Source of the DNA: Parvularcula sp964219355
GTDB lineage: Bacteria > Pseudomonadota > Alphaproteobacteria > Caulobacterales > Parvularculaceae
NCBI GenBank assembly: GCA_964219355.1
Contig: CAXPOZ010000001.1
Coordinates: 682,001-746,000 of the forward strand
Reading direction: 5' to 3'
DNA length: 64,000 nucleotides
The position numbers and the translations under genes are program-made. Shown here piece by piece: positions 24,024-31,456 of this stretch. The stretch's first letter is position 1. Each line of letters starts with the position of its first letter. The notes beneath the pieces are model-generated. The model had not been told where the DNA came from. It saw only the letters and a program-made list of their open reading frames with translations, and made no database searches.

Positions 24024-24074
24024 CAGCCCATTTGACCGATTTTTGACCGTTTTTTGGACCCTCGAGAATTTCGA

Positions 24075-24103
24075 TTGCATGGCTGCTTCCAAGCGGTTAT
24101 GGC
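24075..24103 (+). promoter_or_regulatory. promoter of tRNA-Pro
   Basis: TTGCAT (24075-24080), a 17-base spacer and TATGGC (24098-24103), ten bases before tRNA-Pro. Between this and the tRNA-Gln promoter lies a direct repeat of TTTTGACCG-like units (around 24031-24050). Confidence 0.6.
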
Positions 24104-24113
24104 GCGCGCTCGT

Positions 24114-24190
24114 CGGAGTGTAGCTCAGCCTGGTAGAGCACTGTCTTCGGGAGGCAGGGGTCGTGAGTTCGAATCTCGCCACTCCGACCA
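24114..24190 (+). tRNA. tRNA-Pro (anticodon CGG), CCA encoded
   Basis: 77 bases. Acceptor stem CGGAGTG/CACTCCG, D stem GCTC/GAGC, anticodon stem CTGTC/GGCAG with loop TTCGGGA giving CGG, T arm GTGAG-TTCGAAT-CTCGC, and encoded ACCA at the 3' end. The DUF442 gene starts 31 bases downstream. Confidence 0.97.
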
Positions 24191-24221
24191 TTTTCCGGCA
24201 GGAACGCGTCAGGAGACGCCC

Positions 24222-24647
24222 ATGCCCTTGATCCCTCTAGCCCCCCAATTCCTCGTCGCACCCCAGCTGAGCCCGGCCGATTTCGATGCCGCCAAAGAAG
24301 TTAGCGTCACACATGTCATCTGCAATCGCGTCGAAGGGGAAGCACCAGGTCAGCCCACCATGGCTGAGATGGCAGAGGCTGCGGCCGAGCGCGGCATGAG
24401 TTTCGAGGTGATCTCAGTCTCACAAGGCCTGACGCCCGCACAGATGGAGGCGCTCGATCTGGCGATTGCCACCCACTCAAAGATCCTCGCTTACTGCGCC
24501 AGCGGCAAACGCTCAGCTCTCCTATGGGCGGCAACCCGCGTGCAGGCCGGCGATGATCTGGAGAAGGTAATTTCGGCAACTGAAGCTGCCGGGTTTGATT
24601 TCTCGGGCTTCCGCAGCGGGCTTGCCTCTCTCGCGCCCTCTGGCTGA
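24222..24647 (+). CDS. DUF442 / TIGR01244-type sulfurtransferase or phosphatase-fold protein
   Basis: 141 residues from the ATG at 24222; AGGAG lies 8 bases upstream, whereas the longer frame runs across the tRNA. The protein has the cysteine-phosphatase-like loop CASGKRSALLWA (Cys-x-x-Gly-x-Arg-Ser), and begins LAPQFLVAPQLSPADF, typical of DUF442, the small domain fused to a metallo-hydrolase in the beta-lactamase-hydrolase-like proteins of other alphaproteobacteria. It is thought to act on sulfane sulfur or phosphate esters; the reaction here is unknown. The next gene, a metallo-beta-lactamase-fold hydrolase, starts 8 bases later. Confidence 0.8.
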   Translation: MPLIPLAPQFLVAPQLSPADFDAAKEVSVTHVICNRVEGEAPGQPTMAEMAEAAAERGMSFEVISVSQGLTPAQMEALDLAIATHSKILAYCASGKRSALLWAATRVQAGDDLEKVISATEAAGFDFSGFRSGLASLAPSG

Positions 24648-24655
24648 GCCCCGTC

Positions 24656-25537
24656 ATGGTTCCTTTTATTCGCGCCTTTGAGTTCACCCATGGCGAGCCG
24701 GACCGATTGTCCCCGCTGATCACAAGGGTGATTGCGAAGAATCCGGGGCCGTTCACGTTTACGGGGTCCGGCACCTATCTGATCGGCGATGAGCGCGGCG
24801 TCGCCGTCATTGATCCGGGACCGGAGGATGAGGCACATGCGCAGGCCGTCATTGCGGCAACACCCGGCCCCATCACTCATATTCTTGTCACCCACACCCA
24901 TCTTGATCATTGCGGCGGAACTTCGCGCCTCAAAGAGCTGACCGGTGCGGTGGTACTTGGCCATGGCGCTCATGAGGTTGAGAAAGGCTCCGCGCCGCCC
25001 GCACTCGATGAGGGCGCGGATTTCAATTTCCGTCCGGATACGGAGATCAGGGACGGACATCTCCTTGAGCTGCCCTCAGCGCGGCTGCGGGCGGTCCACA
25101 CGCCGGGGCATTGCGCCAATCATCTCTGTTTCTCGCTGGAGGAGGAGCGCGCGCTCTTTACCGGCGATCACATCATGGGCTGGGCCACAACGGTGGTCGC
25201 GCCGCCCGATGGCGACATGGATGACTATTTCTCCAGTCTCGATCTCTTGCTGGCGCGCGATGATGAGGTCTACTACCCCACCCATGGCGCGCCGGTCCCA
25301 AACCCGCAAGAATTCGTCCGTGCCGTGAGGGTGCATCGGGAGAAGCGCGATGAGTCGATCCTCGCCGCCGTGACCGCCACGCCGCAATCACCGCTGGAGA
25401 TTGCCCGCATCGTCTATACTGATATCGATCCGGCTATGCATTTTGCTGCAGCGCTCAATGTCGAGGCGCATCTGGGGCGGCATGTCAAACGAGGTTCAGT
25501 CCGCCGCCATGAGGATGGCGGGTTCTCGGCTGGTTAG
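24656..25537 (+). CDS. metallo-beta-lactamase-fold hydrolase (LACTB2-like)
   Basis: 293 residues. Metal ligands are the HTHLDHCGG motif (His-x-His-x-Asp-His), then HTPGHCANHLCF and FTGDHIMGW, and a C-terminal His in YYPTHGAPV. The order and the C-terminal winged-helix-like region (LEIARIVYTDIDPAMHFAAA) match the LACTB2/COG0491 type with an endoribonuclease-like fold, rather than persulfide dioxygenases, which have a different ending. No signal peptide. Paired with the DUF442 gene 8 bases upstream. Its stop overlaps the convergent GNAT gene (TTAG). Confidence 0.87.
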   Translation: MVPFIRAFEFTHGEPDRLSPLITRVIAKNPGPFTFTGSGTYLIGDERGVAVIDPGPEDEAHAQAVIAATPGPITHILVTHTHLDHCGGTSRLKELTGAVVLGHGAHEVEKGSAPPALDEGADFNFRPDTEIRDGHLLELPSARLRAVHTPGHCANHLCFSLEEERALFTGDHIMGWATTVVAPPDGDMDDYFSSLDLLLARDDEVYYPTHGAPVPNPQEFVRAVRVHREKRDESILAAVTATPQSPLEIARIVYTDIDPAMHFAAALNVEAHLGRHVKRGSVRRHEDGGFSAG

Positions 25538-26016
25538 TCCGTATCAAGCTGGTATTTGAGAAACCGGCTGCCGTCATAGTCGATCTCCCCGATCTGCCGC
25601 GCACCAAGCCGCTCAAGCCCGCGCAGGCTCCGCCGGGACGGCGCGAGCAGGAAGGTGACGTAAGGGATCCGGTCGTCTGCCTTTGCGGTATTCAGTGCCA
25701 TGCGCGCAATGCGGGGGCCGAGCCCGAAGCTGTCCGGCCGGAGGACGAGCCCAAAATCCCATTCCTCCCCCTCTTTCTGAAAACCGCCCCAGCCGACATA
25801 GGCCCCGCCCGAGAGAAACGCCCAGTGCCCGAGCCCGTCGCGCTGCCAACAGGCTTCCTTTGCCTGGATAAAGCCTTCCGTTGACTGATGGGTCCACTCA
25901 GCTTTGAGCAGCGGCATGTGCTCGGCCATTCTGGGATCCGTCATATGCGCCGTGATCTCCTCAGCGGAGACTTCCGTCAGGCGGACAAACTCGATCTCAG
26001 TGCCGGCATTTTTCAT
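25534..26016 (-). CDS. GNAT-family N-acetyltransferase
   Basis: 160 residues from the ATG ending at 26016. A longer frame exists but its N-terminus overlaps the TerB-like gene in another frame. The fold shows IEFVRLTEVSAEEITAHM, WAFLSGGAYVGWGGFQKEG and LVLRPDSFGLGPRIARMALN (acetyl-CoA-binding region), ending with LAPSRRSLRGLERLGARQIG, the standard last helix-strand of GNAT enzymes. The substrate is unknown. Possibly the last gene of a minus-strand set running from the TPR gene. Confidence 0.78.
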   Translation of the reverse strand: MKNAGTEIEFVRLTEVSAEEITAHMTDPRMAEHMPLLKAEWTHQSTEGFIQAKEACWQRDGLGHWAFLSGGAYVGWGGFQKEGEEWDFGLVLRPDSFGLGPRIARMALNTAKADDRIPYVTFLLAPSRRSLRGLERLGARQIGEIDYDGSRFLKYQLDTD

Positions 26017-26038
26017 CTGGATACGGAAATAGCTCTGA

Positions 26039-26539
26039 TCAGTCGCGCAGTGCGACTGGCAGGTCGACATGAAGCGCATCGCGGGTCTCTTGGATGAGGC
26101 GACGTGCATCTGGGGCCGCCCGCTCATGACTTGCGGCGACCGCCGACATCATGCCGAGGAGGCCCTTCATCTCTTCGAGCGTCAGATGCTCGCGGATCGG
26201 CCTGAGAAGTCGCCCGAGGCTGCCCATGACATCACCGATCTGTCCGACCGCCATGCGACCAAAGGAGAAGAGCCCTTCGGCCTCCTCCTCGTCACTACCG
26301 AAATGCTCGGACATCAGCCCCATGATCCGGGACTTCTGCTCGACCGTGACTTGCCCGTCGCCATAGGCGGCAACCTGCACCAGAAGGATGGCGGCAGCCT
26401 CCTTGGGGTCGGTCAGCATTTCAACGAGGCCGGTCGCCCCGGCAGCAGGCCGAACATTCTGGCGGCGGCGGAATTTCCGCGTCTCATTCACCGCAAGGAG
26501 GATGCAGACGAGGCCGACGAGAACAGAAAACGCGATCAC
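26039..26539 (-). CDS. membrane-anchored TerB-like protein
   Basis: 166 residues if the GTG ending at 26537 is the start, which has GGGAG 11 bases upstream and gives a sensible anchor. Residues about 2-18 are one hydrophobic helix (VIAFSVLVGLVCILLAV) followed by a basic stretch; the rest is an all-helical TerB-like domain (AAAILLVQVAAYGDGQVTVE, KSRIMGLMSEHFGSDEEEAE). TerB-type domains occur in tellurite-resistance and DjlA-type chaperone partners and bind metal weakly. The role here is not known. It follows the TPR gene by 4 bases. Confidence 0.68.
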   Translation of the reverse strand: MIAFSVLVGLVCILLAVNETRKFRRRQNVRPAAGATGLVEMLTDPKEAAAILLVQVAAYGDGQVTVEQKSRIMGLMSEHFGSDEEEAEGLFSFGRMAVGQIGDVMGSLGRLLRPIREHLTLEEMKGLLGMMSAVAASHERAAPDARRLIQETRDALHVDLPVALRD

Positions 26540-26543
26540 TCGA

Positions 26544-27083
26544 TCAGATCTCCCGGCCGTAAATTTCCGTGCGCAGCCGGTCTGTCTTTTGCTGCAGCAT
26601 GGGCTGGCGCGGATGCCAGTCGAGGGCATCGCGGTAATGTTCATGCGCGCGAGGCTTGTCCCCCAGCATCAACGCAAGATCGCCCAGCCGTTCGAGAGCA
26701 TAATAATGGCGCGGCTCAAGCGAGACGGCTCGGCGGAAGGCGCGCAGCGCGGTGCCGGTGTCGTTCCGGGCCAGCGCAAGGCGGCCCTCAAGGACAAATC
26801 CCTCGGCAAAACTCGGCGCAATGGAAGTGATATGGGCGACAAGTGTCTCAGCGACCGCGAGGCGGTCTTCATCAATCGCCTTGACCGCACGCTCAACCAG
26901 AATCGCCGTGCCCTCTTCGGGCGGCATCAGCCAGCGGCTTTCGATCTCGGCTTCAAGGACAGACGCATCGCCCCGCCCTTCGCGCAGATCGACGAAAAGC
27001 TGCGCCAGCGCTGGGTCGAACTGGTCCGCCTTCGCCGGTGAGGCGAGCGCAGACAGAATCGCGATGAATAAAAAGAACCGCAT
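26544..27083 (-). CDS. small exported TPR protein
   Basis: 179 residues from the ATG ending at 27083, where a signal peptide begins (RFFLFIAILSALASPAKA). Helical-repeat character is clear in the middle and end (AVAETLVAHITSIAPSFAEG, TALRAFRRAVSLEPRHYYAL, DKPRAHEHYRDALDWHPRQP), with three TPR-like units. A periplasmic protein-protein adaptor is likely. Probably operonic with the TerB-like gene; 77 bases separate it from rpmJ upstream. Confidence 0.75.
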   Translation of the reverse strand: MRFFLFIAILSALASPAKADQFDPALAQLFVDLREGRGDASVLEAEIESRWLMPPEEGTAILVERAVKAIDEDRLAVAETLVAHITSIAPSFAEGFVLEGRLALARNDTGTALRAFRRAVSLEPRHYYALERLGDLALMLGDKPRAHEHYRDALDWHPRQPMLQQKTDRLRTEIYGREI

Positions 27084-27160
27084 CCGCACAAGAATAGCGC
27101 GGCTCGAAAGCCGCGCCAACAAAAAGGCCGGAAAGGTTATCGTCAGGCCGATGGCCGGGC

Positions 27161-27286
27161 TCAGCCCTGGCGTGCCTTGTAACGGCGCTGCGTCTTGTTG
27201 ATGACGTAGATACGGCCTTTACGGCGCACGACACGGCAGTCGGCGTGGCGGTTCTTCAGCGATTTAAGCGAGCTGCGGACTTTCAT
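27161..27286 (-). CDS. rpmJ: 50S ribosomal protein L36, longer (type B) form
   Basis: 41 residues (MKVRSSLKSLKNRHADCRVV, then RRKGRIYVINKTQRRYKARQG), the long L36 found in alphaproteobacteria. It has only one of the zinc cysteines (Cys17), so it is the zinc-independent (C-minus) kind. The ATG ending at 27286 is supported by the family start MKVRSSLK and by TCATCATG context. It is expressed from its own promoter in the gap 27287-27382. Confidence 0.95.
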   Translation of the reverse strand: MKVRSSLKSLKNRHADCRVVRRKGRIYVINKTQRRYKARQG

Positions 27287-27382
27287 GATGACCTGTCGAG
27301 CGTGCTGGGGCGCTTGCGCGCGGTGTGATTTCGAGCCGCCGCGCATAAAGAATGAGCGCGGCGGGGTCAAGCGGAGTCTTTG

Positions 27383-28453
27383 TTATTCGAGATCGAGCGC
27401 GGCCTCAATGTCGCGCCAGTCGACATATTTATAGTTCTGGGTCGACCCTTCCGGCATGTTGAAGCCGTCCTGCACAAGAAAGACGCCCTTGGGGTAGCCC
27501 GGCAGCGCCGCGCTTGAAGCCTCGATGCCGTCAGTCTCTTCTGCCCCGTCAATGCCGGTCGCTTCATCCGTGCCGATCGAGAAGCGGCCAAGATAGGCAC
27601 CGTCTTCGAGTTTATAGACCGCATAGGTGTTATTGCCCTGACTGGAGGCAATGAGATAGCCGCCCGTCTCGCCCTGCCGGTAGATGGCAAGCCCTTCAAT
27701 ATCGGCGACGATGCCTGTGTCCGAGCCAAGGACATCGATCCTGCGCCCACCTGTCAGCGGCATCTCAGCGGACGGGTCGAGGTCATAACGGGTGATGCCG
27801 GCATTCTCCTCACCGACATAAAGAGCAGCATTCGGCTCATCGAAGACGCAACCCTCAAGCTGGCTTTCCATTTTCACGGTCTGGAGCAGGGTCGCTTGCG
27901 CAGGCTCACCGAAAGCGTCGAGCCGGAAGAGATCAACCTCGCCATTCTTATGGGTGACGACCATCAGGACGTTCTCATCCTGATAGCCCATGCAGAAGCC
28001 GTAAGGCTCTTTCCGAGCAGCGGGGAAGCGCCCCATCTCCGTCATCTCGCCGCCCTTGATCGTGAACAGCGTGACCGAATTGTCGGTGCGGTTGGTTGCC
28101 GCTGCGAGATCACCGAGCCAGCCGCCGACCGTTACGCGCTGGCGCAGATCGACATTGTTAAGGGCGCCCGAGGGAATGAACTGCACAACATTACCCGCAA
28201 GATCGTAGGAATAGAGCCCGGCCTGTTTGTCCGTCCCGAGAACAAGGCTGCTAGAGGCGTCGCGCGGATCAATCCAGATCGCCGGATCGTCCGCTGCATC
28301 ACCAGAGCTGTCGACGGAGGCCGTTTCGACCTTTGCCGTCACGGAAGGGACCGACAGATCCGTCTCCGGCATCTCGTCAATCGGTTCGTAGCCAATGGGC
28401 ATGGAGGCGCAGGCAGTCAGGAGCATAGCAGGCAGAAGAAGTGTCAGTTTCAT
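27383..28453 (-). CDS. beta-propeller phytase, lipoprotein
   Basis: 356 residues from the ATG ending at 28453, chosen for a signal peptide with a lipobox (MKLTLLLPAMLLTACASM, Cys15). Phytase motifs include AADDPAIWIDPRD (Ca-binding Asp pair), TDKQAGLYSYDLAG, QLEGCVFDEPNAALYVGEENAG and EGLAIYRQGETGGYLIASSQG. Beta-propeller phytases need calcium and release phosphate from inositol hexakisphosphate outside the cytoplasm. It lies 98 bases downstream of a TonB-dependent receptor on the same strand, the pairing seen in other phytase loci, and a Pho box precedes that receptor. Confidence 0.9.
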   Translation of the reverse strand: MKLTLLLPAMLLTACASMPIGYEPIDEMPETDLSVPSVTAKVETASVDSSGDAADDPAIWIDPRDASSSLVLGTDKQAGLYSYDLAGNVVQFIPSGALNNVDLRQRVTVGGWLGDLAAATNRTDNSVTLFTIKGGEMTEMGRFPAARKEPYGFCMGYQDENVLMVVTHKNGEVDLFRLDAFGEPAQATLLQTVKMESQLEGCVFDEPNAALYVGEENAGITRYDLDPSAEMPLTGGRRIDVLGSDTGIVADIEGLAIYRQGETGGYLIASSQGNNTYAVYKLEDGAYLGRFSIGTDEATGIDGAEETDGIEASSAALPGYPKGVFLVQDGFNMPEGSTQNYKYVDWRDIEAALDLE

Positions 28454-28493
28454 CAGGATCTCACGAATAAAAAGCATCGGCGGTTAAGCGGAC

Positions 28494-28521
28494 GGGGCGC
28501 ACGGCTTTCACCGTACACCCC
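28494..28521 (-). other. intercistronic hairpin between the receptor and phytase genes
   Basis: On the minus strand an 11-base stem (two G-U pairs) with a TGAAAG loop: arms at 28511-28521 and 28494-28504 on the plus strand. There is no following T-run, so it is unlikely to terminate; it may protect the upstream receptor mRNA and make it more abundant than phytase mRNA. Confidence 0.45.
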
Positions 28522-28551
28522 GCCCATCTGTCAATTAGAGAGCTGGCCAGA

Positions 28552-31326
28552 TCAGAACTTGAACTGGACGCCCATCTGATAGGTGCGGCCATATTCTTCA
28601 TACTGGCTGAGGAAGCGGCCCGGCACGCCATCATAGCGGTTCGACACCTTCAACTCAGTATCAAGAACATTCTTGATGTCGGCATAGATGCGGATCTGGT
28701 CGGTAATCTTGAACTTACCAGAGAGATCAAGGAACTCCTGATCGTCAACATAGCGGCCAGCGGAAATGCCGTCGACATCGACGTCATCAATATTCTCGCC
28801 CTTGAAGGAATAGGCCGCACGAAGATCAAGCGGGCCTTTGTCGTAGCCAAGGATGAAGTTCGCGATGTGCTCGGACTGACCAGGCACTTCGATGGTAGAA
28901 CCATCCGGCAGCGTCGCTTCGGAGCTGGCGAAGGTGTAGTTCGCACTGACGATCAGGCCGTCCAGCATGCCCGGCAGCATGTCGAGCGCCTGCTGGTAGC
29001 CGATTTCCGCCCCAAAGATATGGGCATCTTCGAAGTTGGCGAAGGTCTCGATCTCGACATAATCGAGGCCATTATAGGTACCCGGTACATCACTGGAGAC
29101 CGGCGAAATCAGGTTTTCGAGATCCTTGTAGAAAAGGCCGGCTTGGAAGATCGACGAGTCGGTTGGATAGACCTCGACGAGGAAGTCAAAGTTATCAGCT
29201 TCGGTACGCTCAAGATCGGGGTTACCGGCCTCAAGCTCATTATCGTCATTACGCGAACCGGCCGGCACGAACTGGCCGAAATTCGGGCGGATGATCGAAG
29301 CATAGTAAGAAGCACGCAGGATGATGTCTTCACGGACTTCCCAGCGCATCGCGATGGAAGGAAGGATATCCGTATACTCATCTTCAATGGTGATCGGCGT
29401 GAGGGTCTCTGTGTCTTCATCGAAGACATTGCCCGTCGCTTCAACATCGGTTTTCTCAACACGAACACCACCGGTCAGGCGGAGATTGTCGATGTCGACC
29501 TGAACCATGGCGTAACCAGCAAGGACGTCTTCTTCAGCGTCGAAGCTGGAAACGCCAGCTTCTTCGAGAGAGCCAGCTTCATCGAGTTCAAGCTGCGAAG
29601 GATCGTTGCGGTTGGCGTTGAAGAAATCTTTCAGCAGGCCAGCATCGGCATGCGGACCGAACGTATCGATCGGATAGTCGAACGAGGCTTCGAACATGTC
29701 GAGCGTAACGTCGTCATCGCCTTCGTAATCAAAGGCGCTGAAGTCGAGATCGTAGTTCTTGTCCCGCATCCGCGACTTGACGCCGAACTTGAAGAAGCCC
29801 GGATTGTCATTGAACGTCACATCGCGTTTCACGTTGAAGGCGATCGCGAGTTCTTCGTCTTCGGTCAGGCCGTCGGTCAGTTCGATGGCATCAAGCTCAT
29901 AGCCAGACGCATCGAGATAGTTCGGGCCGACCATGGCAAGGCGCGGTTCGCTGAGGCTGGCGACGTTGATCGTCAGCGTTTCTTCAATGTCCTGATCGAA
30001 ATTGGTTTCGAGGTTGTCTTCTGCTTCTTCCGCATGGGTGAAGGAAAGCGAGCCGTCGAAAGTCCAAAGATCCATCGAATGCTCAAACCCGGTGACGGCC
30101 GACCAGATTTGCTGCTCTTCATAGCGATCTTTTACGTCGCGGTCGATTTCAAGCTCTTCCCCAAAGAAGCTGACAAGCTGGTTGTCGGCATTCGGTGCGG
30201 CGAAAGAGATATCGCCTTCGTCGATCGCGTCTTCGACCTTCACTTCGACCCGGTGACGATATTCCTGGTCGCCGAACTGGTTATAGAGCGTGTGCAGATA
30301 AAACTTGGTGTTCTCGGATGCCATGTAATCGAAGTTGGCAGCCAGCGAGATACGTTCGCGATCGACATCATAGTTGCGGAATTCAAGCTCTTCTTCCGGG
30401 AACGGAAGCAGACCATCTTCTACGTTCCAATCGCCATCGACTTCCTTGTTGTCGTTCTCGATCTGGCGGTTCTGATAGGAACCCGACAGGGCGACACCGA
30501 AACGGCCATCCATATAATTGTTGGCGTAGGTGCCAGAGACTTTCTCGCCCCACTCTTCGCTCTTGCCGGTGTAGATGACGCCGGCCTTGAGCTTCAGGAG
30601 GCTGTCGGCACGGTCGAGACCGGAGATGGTCTCGATGTTGATCGCACCACCGATGGCATCGCCATCCATGTCAGCCGACAGCGTCTTGTTGATGACGATG
30701 TTTTTGAGGACGTCAGCATCGACAACGTCGAGCGCGACGCGGCGGTCACCCGATTCCGGCGACGTCAGGCGCACACCGTTGACCGAAGTCGCGTTGAGCT
30801 GAGAGTTGATGCCGCGGATCGTGATGAAGCGGCCTTCGCCCTGGTCATTGGCGATCGAGACGCCAAGGCCACGACGGGCAGCTTCTGCAACGTTCTCATC
30901 CGGCAGCTGAGCGATAGCGTCAGCGGACAGGACCGTGACAACGCCGTCGGCGTTACGCTGCTGGTTGAGGGCAGAGTTGAGTGAGCCGCGCTGGCCCGTC
31001 ACGACTAGGACGTCGCCCTCACCGCCCATGGCGATATCGACGGAGCTGGTCGCGTCGGCGCTGGCCAGGCTGACGCTGGCAGCGGTCTCTGGCGCACCAA
31101 GATAGGTGACCGACAGATTGTAGGTGCCGGCATCGAGGCCCGTCACGCGGAAGGAGCCATCACGGCCGGTCACGACCTTCTGGCCGGTTTCCTCGACCGT
31201 CACTTCAGCACCGCGAAGCGGCACGGTGCCAGCTGCGTCAGTGACTTTGCCCGTGATGTCGCCCGCCATGGCGGAGGAGAGCGCGGCCACGGATGTTGCG
31301 GCCATCAGCATTGTGAACTTTTTCAT
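28552..31326 (-). CDS. TonB-dependent receptor linked to phytase
   Basis: 924 residues. Signal peptide (MKKFTMLMAATSVAALSSAMAG), then a carboxypeptidase-regulatory-like domain (about 23-95, TGKVTDAAGTVPLRGAEVTV), a TonB box-like DVLVVTGQRG (about 104-113), a plug domain (VLSADAIAQLPDENVAEAARR, RFITIRGINSQLNATSVNGVR, DGDAIGGAINIET) and a long beta-barrel ending in Phe (YQMGVQFKF). An unusually acidic barrel suits uptake of a phosphorylated or metal-bound ligand, which is inference. Driven by the Ton operon at 17-23 kb or a similar one. Three PhoB half-sites lie 68 bases upstream. Confidence 0.92.
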   Translation of the reverse strand: MKKFTMLMAATSVAALSSAMAGDITGKVTDAAGTVPLRGAEVTVEETGQKVVTGRDGSFRVTGLDAGTYNLSVTYLGAPETAASVSLASADATSSVDIAMGGEGDVLVVTGQRGSLNSALNQQRNADGVVTVLSADAIAQLPDENVAEAARRGLGVSIANDQGEGRFITIRGINSQLNATSVNGVRLTSPESGDRRVALDVVDADVLKNIVINKTLSADMDGDAIGGAINIETISGLDRADSLLKLKAGVIYTGKSEEWGEKVSGTYANNYMDGRFGVALSGSYQNRQIENDNKEVDGDWNVEDGLLPFPEEELEFRNYDVDRERISLAANFDYMASENTKFYLHTLYNQFGDQEYRHRVEVKVEDAIDEGDISFAAPNADNQLVSFFGEELEIDRDVKDRYEEQQIWSAVTGFEHSMDLWTFDGSLSFTHAEEAEDNLETNFDQDIEETLTINVASLSEPRLAMVGPNYLDASGYELDAIELTDGLTEDEELAIAFNVKRDVTFNDNPGFFKFGVKSRMRDKNYDLDFSAFDYEGDDDVTLDMFEASFDYPIDTFGPHADAGLLKDFFNANRNDPSQLELDEAGSLEEAGVSSFDAEEDVLAGYAMVQVDIDNLRLTGGVRVEKTDVEATGNVFDEDTETLTPITIEDEYTDILPSIAMRWEVREDIILRASYYASIIRPNFGQFVPAGSRNDDNELEAGNPDLERTEADNFDFLVEVYPTDSSIFQAGLFYKDLENLISPVSSDVPGTYNGLDYVEIETFANFEDAHIFGAEIGYQQALDMLPGMLDGLIVSANYTFASSEATLPDGSTIEVPGQSEHIANFILGYDKGPLDLRAAYSFKGENIDDVDVDGISAGRYVDDQEFLDLSGKFKITDQIRIYADIKNVLDTELKVSNRYDGVPGRFLSQYEEYGRTYQMGVQFKF

Positions 31327-31393
31327 GATCTGCCCCTGAGAGGATGGAAGGAATCTTCAGGAGGGGCCCATGCGCGCCGAAGACGACGGTTAC

Positions 31394-31422
31394 ATCACAG
31401 CTTCGTGACGGATACGTGACAG
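31394..31422 (-). promoter_or_regulatory. Pho box (three direct half-sites) upstream of the phytase receptor
   Basis: Read on the minus strand: CTGTCAC, 4 bases, CCGTCAC, 4 bases, CTGTGAT. These are 7-base PhoB half-sites on the expected 11-base period (consensus CTGTCAT). The site ends 68 bases before the receptor start. It predicts induction of the receptor and probably the phytase under phosphate starvation. Confidence 0.78.
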
Positions 31423-31456
31423 CACGGTCGCAACGGCCAGCCGTTGCTGCGCTGCA

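Noticed and set aside
28867..30984. Plus-strand open frame of 705 codons opposite the TonB-dependent receptor
   Set aside because: Very long but lies wholly inside a receptor with plug, barrel and signal peptide; the antisense protein looks like a codon-bias artefact.
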